A stretch of 9,435 nucleotides of DNA, taken from assembly GCA_902494685.1 (NCBI GenBank), contig CABUUE010000046.1:1-9435 (forward strand), given 5' to 3'. The stretch is from an uncultured Collinsella sp. GTDB taxonomy: Bacteria; Actinomycetota; Coriobacteriia; Coriobacteriales; Coriobacteriaceae. Under the pieces are notes generated by a model, which saw only the letters and a list, made by a program, of their open reading frames with translations, was not told the origin of the DNA and ran no database searches. The stretch's first letter is position 1, and each line of letters begins with the position of its first letter. Positions 1 through 5,900 of this stretch are shown here, piece by piece. A program made the translations under genes and the position numbers.

Positions 1-175
1 GCGGGTCGACGTTGTTATTGACGATGAGCACAGCGCAGACGCAGCCGCCGAGGGCAAAGCTGCCGTCGCAGGTCATATCGGGAATGTCGAGCAGGCGGAA
101 CGTGATAAACACGCCAAGCACCATAATGCCCCAGAGGACGCCCTGCGAAACGGCGCCCTGCAATGCAATGAGCAT
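1..175 (-). CDS. ABC importer permease (TrpY-like), N-terminal part, runs off the window
   Basis: Only the first 58 codons are present, read leftward from an ATG at 175-173; the rest lies beyond base 1. The start has a clear ribosome site, AGGAGG, 8 bases upstream on the minus strand. The visible protein begins MLIALQGAVSQGVLWGIMVL, a hydrophobic first membrane segment (about residues 1-25). It is followed by FRLLDIPDMTCDGSFALGG (about 28-46), the signature of membrane-spanning permeases that partner TrpX-type binding proteins (usual form LDIPDLTVDGSF). The upstream neighbour on the same strand is exactly such a binding protein, so the two form one importer. Known relatives in Firmicutes take up tryptophan or related amino acids; the substrate here is not shown by the sequence. 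A second ATG 7 bases upstream is in another frame and opens only a spurious reading frame. Confidence 0.85.
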   Translation of the reverse strand, partial: MLIALQGAVSQGVLWGIMVLGVFITFRLLDIPDMTCDGSFALGGCVCAVLIVNNNVDP

Positions 176-279
176 GCTTCATACCTCCTAGGATAGGGTG
201 GACACGTGATTCACCATAATAGCGGTAACAATGCATAGAAGAGTTACGGACAGACGTTTTGTTTTACCTGAAACAAGCA

Positions 280-308
280 GGGCGGACGCCGGTCTACAGC
301 GCCCGCCC
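280..308 (-). terminator. Stem-loop between binding protein and permease, possible partial terminator
   Basis: Bases 280-289 and 299-308 form a 10-bp stem with a 9-base loop. On the minus-strand transcript the only imperfect position is a G-U pair; on the plus strand it would be an A-C mismatch, so the hairpin fits minus-strand RNA better. The bases that follow on the minus strand, TGCTTGTTTC, are only moderately U-rich. I read it as a leaky terminator or RNA-stabilising hairpin that would leave more transcript for the binding protein than for the permease, a common arrangement in ABC importers. The remainder of the 176-378 gap shows nothing else I can support apart from the permease ribosome site. 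Confidence 0.45.
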
Positions 309-378
309 CTGTGGCTCAGATATTGAATAACGCGGCTAAAGCGCGAGCACGGGCTCTAGACGCATGCCGCGTATGGCA

Positions 379-1359
379 TTACGCGTCCAGGGCGGAAAGG
401 TCGATGCCCAGGGCCTCGGCCATTTCGTCGTTCTTGACGACGACCAGGTCCTTGCTCGAGAGGTGCTTGATCGGCATATCCTCGGGCTTGGCCTCGCCCT
501 TCAGGATCTTAACGGCCATCTCGCCCGCGGCGTAGCCCAGGTCCTCATAGTTGATGGAGAGGGTAAACAGGCCGCCGGCCATGCACATACCCTCCTCGCC
601 AGTCACGAAGGGAAGCTTGTTTTCCTTGCAGATCTGGCCGACCTGCGAGGCACCCGCGGCGATGGTGTTGTCGGTGGGGGAGTACAGCGCGTCGACCTTG
701 CCCACGGCAGACTCGACGACGGACTGAATCTCGTTGGAGCTCGAGACGGTGAAGTCAGTGTACTCGAGGCCCAGCTTGTCGAGCTCCTTCTTGGCGGCCT
801 TGATCTGGACGTCGGAGTTGGACTCGGCGGTGCAGTAGAGCAGGCCGACCTTTTTAACGTCGGGCAGGACCTTCTGCATCATCTCGAGCTGCTCGGCGAC
901 CGGGGTGAGGTCGGAAGCGCCCGTGACGTTGGTGCCGGGCTTGTCGTTGTCCTGGACCAGGCCGGAGGCGGCGTAGTCGGTGATGGCGCAGCCCACGATG
1001 GGGATATCGGCCGTGGCGCCGGCGGCAGCCTGCGCGGCGGGCGTGGCGATGGCATAAATCAGGTTGACGTTGTCGCCCACAAACTTGTCGGCAATGGACT
1101 TACACGTGGACTGGTCGTTCTGGGCGTTCTTCTGGTCGATCTTGACCTTAAGGCCGCTCTCCTTGATGGCCTTGACAAAGCCGTCGTTGGCGGCATCGAG
1201 TGCGGAGTGCTCGGTGAGCTGCAGAACGCCGATGGTGTAGTCGGAACCGGCGGCAGCAGAGCCGGAGCCAGAGTTGCCGCCGCATCCGGCGAGCGGGGCG
1301 AGCGCGAGCAGGCCGGCGGAGACCAGAAGGCTCCTGCGGCTGATGGTGATGTCCTTCAT
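379..1359 (-). CDS. ABC transporter substrate-binding lipoprotein, TrpX family
   Basis: A 326-residue extracytoplasmic binding protein of the ABC_sub_bind (TrpX) family, which captures a small solute and hands it to a membrane permease. The N-terminus MKDITISRRSLLVSAGLL is a signal peptide with an RR pair. It ends in the lipobox LAGC with Cys26 as the lipidation site, followed by a Gly/Ser/Ala linker. Family hallmarks are HSALDAANDGFVKAI just after the first strand, NVTGASDLTPVAEQ mid-protein, ALYSPTDNTIAAG, and EEGMCMAGGLFTLSINYEDLGY towards the C-terminus. I start it at the ATG at 1359: GGGGGT lies a few bases upstream, and the signal peptide begins correctly there, whereas an upstream ATG at 1407 would add 16 residues that fit no leader. 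The permease follows downstream on the same strand. Relatives bind tryptophan or other amino acids; the ligand here is undetermined. Confidence 0.9.
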   Translation of the reverse strand: MKDITISRRSLLVSAGLLALAPLAGCGGNSGSGSAAAGSDYTIGVLQLTEHSALDAANDGFVKAIKESGLKVKIDQKNAQNDQSTCKSIADKFVGDNVNLIYAIATPAAQAAAGATADIPIVGCAITDYAASGLVQDNDKPGTNVTGASDLTPVAEQLEMMQKVLPDVKKVGLLYCTAESNSDVQIKAAKKELDKLGLEYTDFTVSSSNEIQSVVESAVGKVDALYSPTDNTIAAGASQVGQICKENKLPFVTGEEGMCMAGGLFTLSINYEDLGYAAGEMAVKILKGEAKPEDMPIKHLSSKDLVVVKNDEMAEALGIDLSALDA

Positions 1360-1394
1360 ATCATTACCCCCAGTATAAAAATGGCTGGAAACAC

Positions 1395-1413
1395 TGCACT
1401 GGGACAAAGTGCA
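1395..1413. repeat. Inverted repeat TGCACT-N7-AGTGCA in the leader of the binding-protein gene
   Basis: TGCACT at 1395-1400 and AGTGCA at 1408-1413 form a perfect 6-bp inverted repeat with a 7-base spacer. With a one-base bulge the symmetry extends to CACT outside each arm. It lies just downstream of the predicted transcription start (about 1415) of the binding-protein gene, where a repressor operator or a 5'-leader hairpin would sit. No regulator can be assigned from the sequence. Confidence 0.45.
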
Positions 1414-1422
1414 AGTGGAACT

Positions 1423-1450
1423 ATAGTAGCGCTGATGTCCATTTTTACAA
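1423..1450 (-). promoter_or_regulatory. Candidate sigma70-type promoter of the binding-protein gene
   Basis: On the minus strand a -35-like TTGTAA (1450-1445) is followed after 16 bases by a -10-like TACTAT (1428-1423), each matching the consensus at 4 of 6 positions. Transcription would begin near 1415, leaving a leader of about 55 bases before the ATG at 1359. The gap to the upstream WYL gene (160 bases) is consistent with an independent promoter. No clear terminator separates the two genes, so readthrough is also possible. Confidence 0.4.
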
Positions 1451-1519
1451 CAGCCTGGCGGGTTTTTTAATACAGAATCGGATGGGCGGTACGGGTAGTC
1501 GAATGGGCGGCGGAGGGTC

Positions 1520-2305
1520 TTATGCGGCGGAGGAGGCGTCGTCCTCGTCTAGGGCGGCGAAGAGCTTCTTGCCGTCGAGGAGACGTGTGGTGACGTTTCT
1601 CATTCGGCCAATCTCTACGGTACGCAACGTGTCATCGGCGCCTCGGGCGTCGTAGACCGTTCCCAGCAGATACGAGATGCCATCGCGCTGCCTGATGGCA
1701 AAGGGACGGAGTGTCATCCGTGCTGCTTCGGTTTCGCCACGCGTCGTGACGCTCGAAATATCAAAACTCACCGTGGTTCCGTGGTCGATGGCCTGCTCGA
1801 CGAGCTCGCACGTGTCGATGCGCTTGATGGGCGTGCGTGTTGCCTTGGTAGCCTTGCTGCCTGCGCTTGGAGCAGGTTCGGGTGTATCGAGATAGCCGCG
1901 AACGTCGGCACTCGCCATGGCAACTAAGTGCTGCGCCATGCTCTTGCGGATGGCGATAGGCGTGGAGCGGTTGCGCATGACCATACCGTGGAGCCGGATG
2001 ATCTCCTCGTCGGTGAGTGGACGGGTCAAGAGCCGATACCCCACGCCGCGCTTGTATTCAATCTCATATCCGGCATGGCGAAGCGCGGAGATGGCGGTGT
2101 AGATGCTGCGCCGCGCCGCCGAGATGGGCATGCGGGCGGGGTCGTCGGGATGGGCGAGGCGCCGGATCAACTCATCGGAAAGCATGGCCTTGTCCTCGCC
2201 GGTGTTTTCGCTTAATAGTTGCAGGATGCGAACGGCGCGATAGGCTGCCATCGAGGCGGCGCCCCTCGTCGTGGTGTCGTAGGTTTCAACAGCGGCTTCG
2301 GTCAT
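1520..2305 (-). CDS. WYL-domain transcriptional regulator with DeoR-like helix-turn-helix
   Basis: A 261-residue predicted DNA-binding regulator. Residues about 20-95 form a winged helix-turn-helix, with AARRSIYTAISALRHAGYEI as recognition helix and KRGVGYRL as wing. A polar linker follows (about 140-160), then a WYL-like domain (about 165-245) with MTLRPFAIRQRDGISYLLGT and TVEIGRMRNVTTRLL. WYL domains sense ligands, often nucleotides or nucleic acids, in many bacterial regulators. The name-giving Trp-Tyr-Leu is Ser-Tyr-Leu here (211-213). I choose the ATG at 2305 over a GTG at 2314: AAAGGA lies about 10 bases before the ATG, but only one or two bases before the GTG. It lies between asnS and the TrpX-type importer on the same strand, so it may control either itself or the importer; this is inference. 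Exact family and target are unknown. Confidence 0.8.
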   Translation of the reverse strand: MTEAAVETYDTTTRGAASMAAYRAVRILQLLSENTGEDKAMLSDELIRRLAHPDDPARMPISAARRSIYTAISALRHAGYEIEYKRGVGYRLLTRPLTDEEIIRLHGMVMRNRSTPIAIRKSMAQHLVAMASADVRGYLDTPEPAPSAGSKATKATRTPIKRIDTCELVEQAIDHGTTVSFDISSVTTRGETEAARMTLRPFAIRQRDGISYLLGTVYDARGADDTLRTVEIGRMRNVTTRLLDGKKLFAALDEDDASSAA

Positions 2306-2422
2306 CGTGCCCACGTCCTTTCCGTTTTGGGTGGCGACGGTATGGAGCCTAGGACGTGGGGCTTTCCCAGGGGCGCAGGGCGCTCTGGGCGGTCGGTAGT
2401 CGTCGGCAAACGGTGGGTCGAG

Positions 2423-2485
2423 TTTTCAACAGCCCTGCTCAACTGACCAAAAACTTGCCAAAAGCTTGACGGATGCTGTTGAAAA
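2423..2485. repeat. Perfect 11-bp inverted repeat TTTTCAACAGC / GCTGTTGAAAA
   Basis: TTTTCAACAGC at 2423-2433 is matched by its exact reverse complement GCTGTTGAAAA at 2475-2485, with 41 bases between. The pair lies between the asnS terminator and the WYL regulator gene; the right arm runs into the terminator's U tract. It could be a pair of protein-binding sites upstream of the regulator. The rest of the 2306-2481 gap holds the ribosome site of the regulator, and I see no convincing promoter hexamers in it. Confidence 0.6.
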
Positions 2486-2519
2486 AAAAGCGTCTCTCGA
2501 CCGATGTCGAGAGACGCTT
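2482..2519 (-). terminator. Strong intrinsic terminator of asnS
   Basis: On the minus strand GCGTCTCTCGAC (2517-2506) pairs perfectly with GTCGAGAGACGC (2501-2490) around a 4-base loop; two more A-T pairs extend the stem to 14 bp. Eight consecutive U residues follow (complement of 2489-2482). It lies 47 bases past the asnS stop codon. There is no U run on the plus-strand side, so it works for minus-strand transcripts only. Confidence 0.93.
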
Positions 2520-2565
2520 ATGCGATGAGCGTTGGCGTGTGGCGACGCGAGCTAACGTCCGACGA

Positions 2566-3969
2566 TTAGAAGTCGGCGTTGCCCACGGTGCGCGGGTGCG
2601 GCAGGACGTCGCGGATGTTGCCCACGCCGGTCAGATACATGACCAAGCGCTCGAAGCCCAGACCGTAGCCGGCGTGCTTGCAGGAACCGTAGCGGCGCAG
2701 GTCAAGGTAGTACTTGTACTGCTCGGGATTCATGCCCAGGTCCTTGATGCGGGCCTCGAGCAGATCCAGGCGCTCCTCGCGCTGGGAGCCGCCGATAATC
2801 TCGCCGATACCGGGAACCAGGCAGTCGGCGGCGGCGACGGTCTTGCCGTCCTCGTTCATGCGCATGTAGAACGCCTTGATCTCGGCCGGGTAGTCGGTCA
2901 CGAAGGTCGGGCGCTTAAAGTGCTCCTCGGTCAGGAAGCGCTCGTGCTCGGTCTGCAAGTCGATGCCCCAGCTGACGGGGTAATCAAACTGGTGACCAGC
3001 AGCGACTGCCTGCTCCAGGATCTCGACGGCCTCGGTGTAGGTAACGCGGGCAAAGTCGGAGTTGGCGACATGGTCCAGGCGCTCGAGCAGACCCTTGTCC
3101 ACAAACTTGTTGAGCATATTGAGCTCGTCGGGGCAGGTTGCCATGACGTCCTTGAGGACATACTTGAGCATGGCCTCGGCGTTATCCATGTAGTCGTTAA
3201 GGTCGGCAAAGGCCATCTCAGGTTCGATCATCCAAAACTCGGCGGCGTGGCGCGTGGTGTTGGAGTTCTCGGCACGGAAAGTGGGGCCAAAGGTGTACAC
3301 GTCGCCAAAGGCCATGGCAAAGTTCTCGGCATTGAGCTGGCCGGACACGGTGAGGCTCGCATGCTTGCCAAAGAAGTCCTGGCTCCAGTCGACCTCGCCG
3401 GACTCGGTGAGGGGCGGATTTTTGGGGTCGAGTGTGGTCACGCGGAACATCTCGCCGGCGCCCTCGCAGTCACTCGTGGTGATGATGGGGGTGTTGACGT
3501 AGACAAAACCCTGCTCCTGGAAGAAGCGGTGGATGGCGGCAGCCGCGACAGAGCGGATGCGGAACACGGCGCGGAACAGGTTGGTGCGCGGGCGCAGGTG
3601 CTGCTGGGTGCGCAGGAACTCGACGGTTGCGCGCTTCTTCTGCAGCGGGTAATCCGGGGCGCTCGTGCCCTCGACCTCGATGGAAGTGGCAGAAAGCTCG
3701 AAAGGCTGGGGTGCATCGGGGGTCAGTTTGACGGTGCCGGTGCAAATGAGTGCGGCCGAGACGTTTTGATGGGCGATCTCGTCGTAGTTGTCGAGTGCCT
3801 CGCGGTTCATGACGACCTGCAGGTCGCGGAAGCAGCTGCCGTCGTTGAGCGTAACAAAGCCAAAGTTCTTCATGTCGCGGACGGACTTAACCCAGCCGGC
3901 GACGGTGACAGTCTGGCCGCCGAGCGACTCGGCATCGGCATAGAGCTGCGCGATTTTGGTGCGGTTCAC
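2566..3969 (-). CDS. asnS: Asparaginyl-tRNA synthetase
   Basis: This cytoplasmic class IIb aminoacyl-tRNA synthetase charges tRNA-Asn with asparagine using ATP. The product is 467 residues, the usual bacterial AsnRS length. An N-terminal OB-fold anticodon-binding domain (about 18-100) contains VTVAGWVKSVRDMKNFGFVTL. The catalytic domain carries motif 2 (FRAENSNTTRHAAEFWMIEPE region, 231-251), a glycine-rich segment EIIGGSQREER (390-400), motif 3 GYGLGFERLVMYLTG (434-448) and the closing IRDVLPHPR (452-460). I start at the GTG at 3969, because GGGAGG lies 4 bases before it and the known N-terminus fits. The ATGs at 3981 and 4005 lack ribosome sites, and a much longer frame opening at 4233 overlaps the PTS gene. 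The gene has its own promoter and terminator, so it is probably monocistronic. Confidence 0.97.
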   Translation of the reverse strand: MNRTKIAQLYADAESLGGQTVTVAGWVKSVRDMKNFGFVTLNDGSCFRDLQVVMNREALDNYDEIAHQNVSAALICTGTVKLTPDAPQPFELSATSIEVEGTSAPDYPLQKKRATVEFLRTQQHLRPRTNLFRAVFRIRSVAAAAIHRFFQEQGFVYVNTPIITTSDCEGAGEMFRVTTLDPKNPPLTESGEVDWSQDFFGKHASLTVSGQLNAENFAMAFGDVYTFGPTFRAENSNTTRHAAEFWMIEPEMAFADLNDYMDNAEAMLKYVLKDVMATCPDELNMLNKFVDKGLLERLDHVANSDFARVTYTEAVEILEQAVAAGHQFDYPVSWGIDLQTEHERFLTEEHFKRPTFVTDYPAEIKAFYMRMNEDGKTVAAADCLVPGIGEIIGGSQREERLDLLEARIKDLGMNPEQYKYYLDLRRYGSCKHAGYGLGFERLVMYLTGVGNIRDVLPHPRTVGNADF

Positions 3970-3973
3970 GTAT

Positions 3974-3979
3974 CCTCCC
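3974..3979 (-). promoter_or_regulatory. Ribosome binding site that decides the asnS start
   Basis: GGGAGG on the minus strand ends 4 bases before the GTG at 3969. It overlaps the in-frame ATG at 3981 itself, so that ATG cannot use it. This makes the GTG the best start despite two upstream in-frame ATGs. Confidence 0.7.
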
Positions 3980-4015
3980 ATAACGGTTGAATGATAGTTA
4001 TCCATACAGTTCAAT

Positions 4016-4024
4016 ATTCTAGCA
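4016..4024 (-). promoter_or_regulatory. Candidate extended -10 promoter of asnS
   Basis: The minus strand reads TGC directly followed by TAGAAT, an extended -10 element matching TATAAT at 5 of 6 positions. No good -35 hexamer lies 16-18 bases upstream, as is usual for extended -10 promoters. Transcription would start near 4009, giving a leader of about 40 bases before the GTG start. It lies just downstream of the terminator of the preceding PTS gene. Confidence 0.5.
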
Positions 4025-4073
4025 GCTCGGCTCATTTGGGCTATACAGATAAAGCATTGGCGGGATGGTTTTT

Positions 4074-4113
4074 CAAACGAAAAGCGCCCGCGGCCAAATG
4101 GTCGCGGGCGCTT
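4074..4113 (-). terminator. Intrinsic terminator of the PTS EIIA gene
   Basis: GCGCCCGCG (4084-4092) pairs perfectly with CGCGGGCGC (4103-4111). One wobble or mismatch position and two further pairs close a 4-base loop at 4096-4099, and A-T pairs extend the base. On the minus strand the stem is followed by TTTTCGTTTG, a broken U tract. It starts 38 bases beyond the EIIA stop codon. Confidence 0.8.
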
Positions 4114-4150
4114 GACGAGGTGCCTTTTGGCTGTGTGGCGCGGGGCCTGG

Positions 4151-4714
4151 CTACTTGGTCTTGGCAACCAGCAGCGGGTCGCCAAGCTTGACGAGCGGGT
4201 TGCCGCCGATAAGCGTTCCAGACTCGCCGACATGGTCGATGCTCTTAAGACGATCGAGCTCGGAGACGATGACGGTCACGATGTCCTCGTGACCAGCGGC
4301 CTTAATGGCCTCGCGGTCGAAGCTGATGAGCGGCTGGCCTGCCTTGACCACATCGCCCATCTCGACAAAGCGGGCAAAACCCTTGCCGTTCATTTCCACG
4401 GTGCCCAGGCCAACATGGATGAACACGCGCAGGCCGTCCTCGGTAATCATGCCGATGGAGTGGTTGGTGACGGTGGTGGCGCCGATGCGGCCGTTGGCGG
4501 GCGCATAGATGGTGCCGGTAATGGGCTCGATGCCATAGCCCTGGCCAAGCATGCCCGAGGCGATCGTCTCGTCGGGAACCTCGTTCAGGTTGACGAGCAC
4601 GCCGTTGACGGGGGCATAGATGACGCCTTCGCGGGTGGCGAAGCTTGCTGCGGGCGGAACGGACGCCTCGCCGGTCGAGGTGAAGGTGGACTTAAGCGAA
4701 TCGAGCAGACCCAT
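4151..4714 (-). CDS. PTS sugar EIIA component, glucose (Crr) family
   Basis: A 187-residue soluble phosphocarrier of the PTS: it receives phosphate from HPr-His and passes it to an EIIB domain during sugar uptake. The EIIA-Glc fold is recognised by VIYAPVNGVLVNLNEVPD (31-48), FASGMLGQGYGI-type text at 51-61, TGTIYAPANG, TNHSIGM with His85, and VFIHVGLGTVEMNG with the phosphorylated His100. GDVVKAGQPLISFD (120-133) follows. Both active-site histidines are present. The ATG at 4714 is preceded by GGAGG at 5 bases, so the longer frame opening at 4795 is not needed. It is a single-domain protein with no EIIB or EIIC gene nearby, so it probably serves one or more EIICB permeases encoded elsewhere, and may have a regulatory role. 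It is divergent from the esterase gene. Confidence 0.93.
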   Translation of the reverse strand: MGLLDSLKSTFTSTGEASVPPAASFATREGVIYAPVNGVLVNLNEVPDETIASGMLGQGYGIEPITGTIYAPANGRIGATTVTNHSIGMITEDGLRVFIHVGLGTVEMNGKGFARFVEMGDVVKAGQPLISFDREAIKAAGHEDIVTVIVSELDRLKSIDHVGESGTLIGGNPLVKLGDPLLVAKTK

Positions 4715-4761
4715 AGTTGCCTCCAACTTAAATAGGCGCATATCGCGCGTTTGGTTTGCCG

Positions 4762-4771
4762 GAAACGTTTC
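4762..4771. promoter_or_regulatory. Palindrome GAAACGTTTC, possible LacI-family or catabolite operator
   Basis: A perfect 10-bp palindrome with central CG lies 47 bases before the EIIA start codon, inside its predicted leader. The layout (A/T-rich flanks around a central CG) is typical of operators of LacI/CcpA-type sugar regulators, though shorter than the classical 14-base cre site. The location before a PTS gene makes carbon-source control plausible; the regulator is not identifiable. Confidence 0.4.
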
Positions 4772-4803
4772 ATATGTGTTTCGCGGCTTGGTCAACGCCC
4801 CCT

Positions 4804-4832
4804 ATTCTACGCTGCTCAACGATACCTCTGAA
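4804..4832 (-). promoter_or_regulatory. Candidate promoter of the EIIA gene
   Basis: On the minus strand TTCAGA (4832-4827, 4 of 6 to the -35 consensus) and TAGAAT (4809-4804, 5 of 6 to the -10) are separated by 17 bases. The start would be near 4797, with a leader of about 80 bases that includes the GAAACGTTTC palindrome. A weaker alternative is TTGACC (4795-4790) with TATGAA (4774-4769), whose spacer is only 15 bases. Confidence 0.4.
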
Positions 4833-4911
4833 CTGGGATTATGTGATATATCAGTTGAAGGGAAACTTATTGCCGGAGTGTTTCTGCGCCACGGGTTCAA
4901 GTGGGGTACGC

Positions 4912-4939
4912 TTGAAGGCGAAAAACAAGGGCGCATAAT
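4912..4939 (+). promoter_or_regulatory. Candidate promoter of the esterase gene
   Basis: TTGAAG (4912-4917, 4 of 6) and CATAAT (4934-4939, 5 of 6) are 16 bases apart. Transcription would begin near 4946, only about 13 bases before the ATG at 4959, but the AAGGGAG ribosome site (4947-4953) would still lie within the message. Confidence 0.4.
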
Positions 4940-4958
4940 TTGCGCGAAGGGAGCACAT

Positions 4959-5861
4959 ATGATTGTCGAGAACCATGCGCTGTGGGGCGAGGAGCCGACC
5001 GAGGATTATCCGGCGACGTTTACGTATTTGGGTGCCGAGCCGCTGCCCGATAAACCGAATGGCCGCCGCCCCGCGGTGATCATCTGCGGCGGAGGCGGGT
5101 TTACACATATCGCTCCGCACGAGCAGGACCCGGTGGCGTTTGCATTTTTGGATCACGGTTACCAGGCCTTTGTGCTCAACTATGTCACGAGCTCTACGGG
5201 TGACGTGAGCTTTCCGCACCCCCAGGCAGATCTTGCCAAGATGGTCGCCACGGTGCGCGCCAACGCCGACGAGTGGCATGTCGATCCTAAGCGCGTGTGC
5301 GTCGTGGGATTCTCGGCGGGCGGCATGATCTGTGCCTCGCTGGCAACGCAGTGGAAGACCGGCCCCTTCGCGGCACTTGCCGGGGCACGTCCGGACGACA
5401 TTCGTCCCGATGCCGTGGTGCTGGGCTATCCGCTGCTCGACTTTGCCTATGTGCGCGACATGCAGACGCGCGATCCGCGCATTGACTTGCGCGTGCCCAA
5501 GACGGGCGGCAAGACGGGGCGCGATTTGCTCAACGACTACCTGTCGATGGTGACGGGTGGCGAGGCAACTGACGAGCATTTGGCCGATATCTGCCCCACC
5601 ACGCATGTTTCGCGTCAGATGCCGCCGACCTTTGTGTGGGGCGTGTCCGACGACAAGACGGCGCCGATCGCGCAGGTCTACCCGTTTGCGCAGCGCATGG
5701 CCGAGGAGGGCGTTGCATGCGAGATGCACGTCTTCGACCAGGGTGGTCACGGCCTTTCGCTCGGCAACGCCAACACCGCGGTCGACAACGAGGACAAGCA
5801 GGTGGCGGTCCGTCCCTGGATCCGCCTAGCCTTCCGCTTCCTGGAGCGCCACGGGTTTTAG
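4959..5861 (+). CDS. Alpha/beta-hydrolase, esterase/lipase-like (BD-FAE / acetyl-xylan-esterase type)
   Basis: A 300-residue cytoplasmic serine hydrolase; no signal peptide is visible. The nucleophile elbow GFSAGG places Ser119 as nucleophile. WGVSDDKTAP offers Asp232 (or Asp231) and QGGHGLSLG gives His264, completing a catalytic triad in the usual order. The oxyanion region is ICGGGGF (42-48), a variant of the HGGG motif of hormone-sensitive-lipase-like esterases. The segment LNYVTSS…FPHPQADLAKMVATVRANADEWHVDPKRV is typical of bacterial esterases that deacetylate or deferuloylate plant polysaccharides or sugars. The actual substrate is unknown. The ATG at 4959 follows AAGGGAG at 5 bases; the frame is open upstream to 4620 only as an overlap with the antisense PTS gene. 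It is divergent from EIIA and ends in a hairpin that begins within the stop codon. Confidence 0.88.
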   Translation: MIVENHALWGEEPTEDYPATFTYLGAEPLPDKPNGRRPAVIICGGGGFTHIAPHEQDPVAFAFLDHGYQAFVLNYVTSSTGDVSFPHPQADLAKMVATVRANADEWHVDPKRVCVVGFSAGGMICASLATQWKTGPFAALAGARPDDIRPDAVVLGYPLLDFAYVRDMQTRDPRIDLRVPKTGGKTGRDLLNDYLSMVTGGEATDEHLADICPTTHVSRQMPPTFVWGVSDDKTAPIAQVYPFAQRMAEEGVACEMHVFDQGGHGLSLGNANTAVDNEDKQVAVRPWIRLAFRFLERHGF

Positions 5862-5888
5862 TTACGGCGTTTTACCAAACGCCGTAAC
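5861..5888. repeat. Perfect 12-bp hairpin beginning in the esterase stop codon
   Basis: GTTACGGCGTTT (5861-5872) and AAACGCCGTAAC (5877-5888) are perfect complements around the loop TACC. The stem starts with the last base of the TAG stop codon. There is no U tract on either side, so it is not a classical intrinsic terminator. It may protect the 3' end of the esterase message or aid another kind of termination. Confidence 0.7.
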
Positions 5889-5900
5889 CACTTGACGCTG

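Noticed and set aside
15..236. Minus-strand 73-codon frame at the left edge
   Set aside because: The permease frame offset from it has the correct membrane segment and family signature; this one is Arg/His-rich noise.
364..1470. Plus-strand open frame of about 368 codons opposite the binding-protein gene
   Set aside because: It mirrors the lipoprotein gene, is Gly/Val/Asp-rich with no domain, and runs into the promoter region.
1443..1470. Possible plus-strand terminator ending in GGGTTTTTTAA
   Set aside because: The U run is good, but I could not find a stem of more than 3 bp before it, and no plus-strand gene ends here.
2473..3990. Long plus-strand open frame of about 505 codons opposite asnS
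   Set aside because: It is antisense to a certain synthetase gene, is low-complexity Val/Gly/Leu/Asp-rich, includes the asnS terminator at its start, and has no ribosome site. It is a by-product of GC-rich codon use.
3982..4233. N-terminal extension of AsnRS
   Set aside because: The extra residues are unlike any synthetase, cross the EIIA terminator and overlap the EIIA coding end. The GTG at 3969 explains the protein fully.
4620..4958. N-terminal extension of the esterase by 113 residues
   Set aside because: It would overlap the 5' part of the EIIA gene on the other strand. The ATG at 4959 has a good ribosome site and starts the family homology properly.
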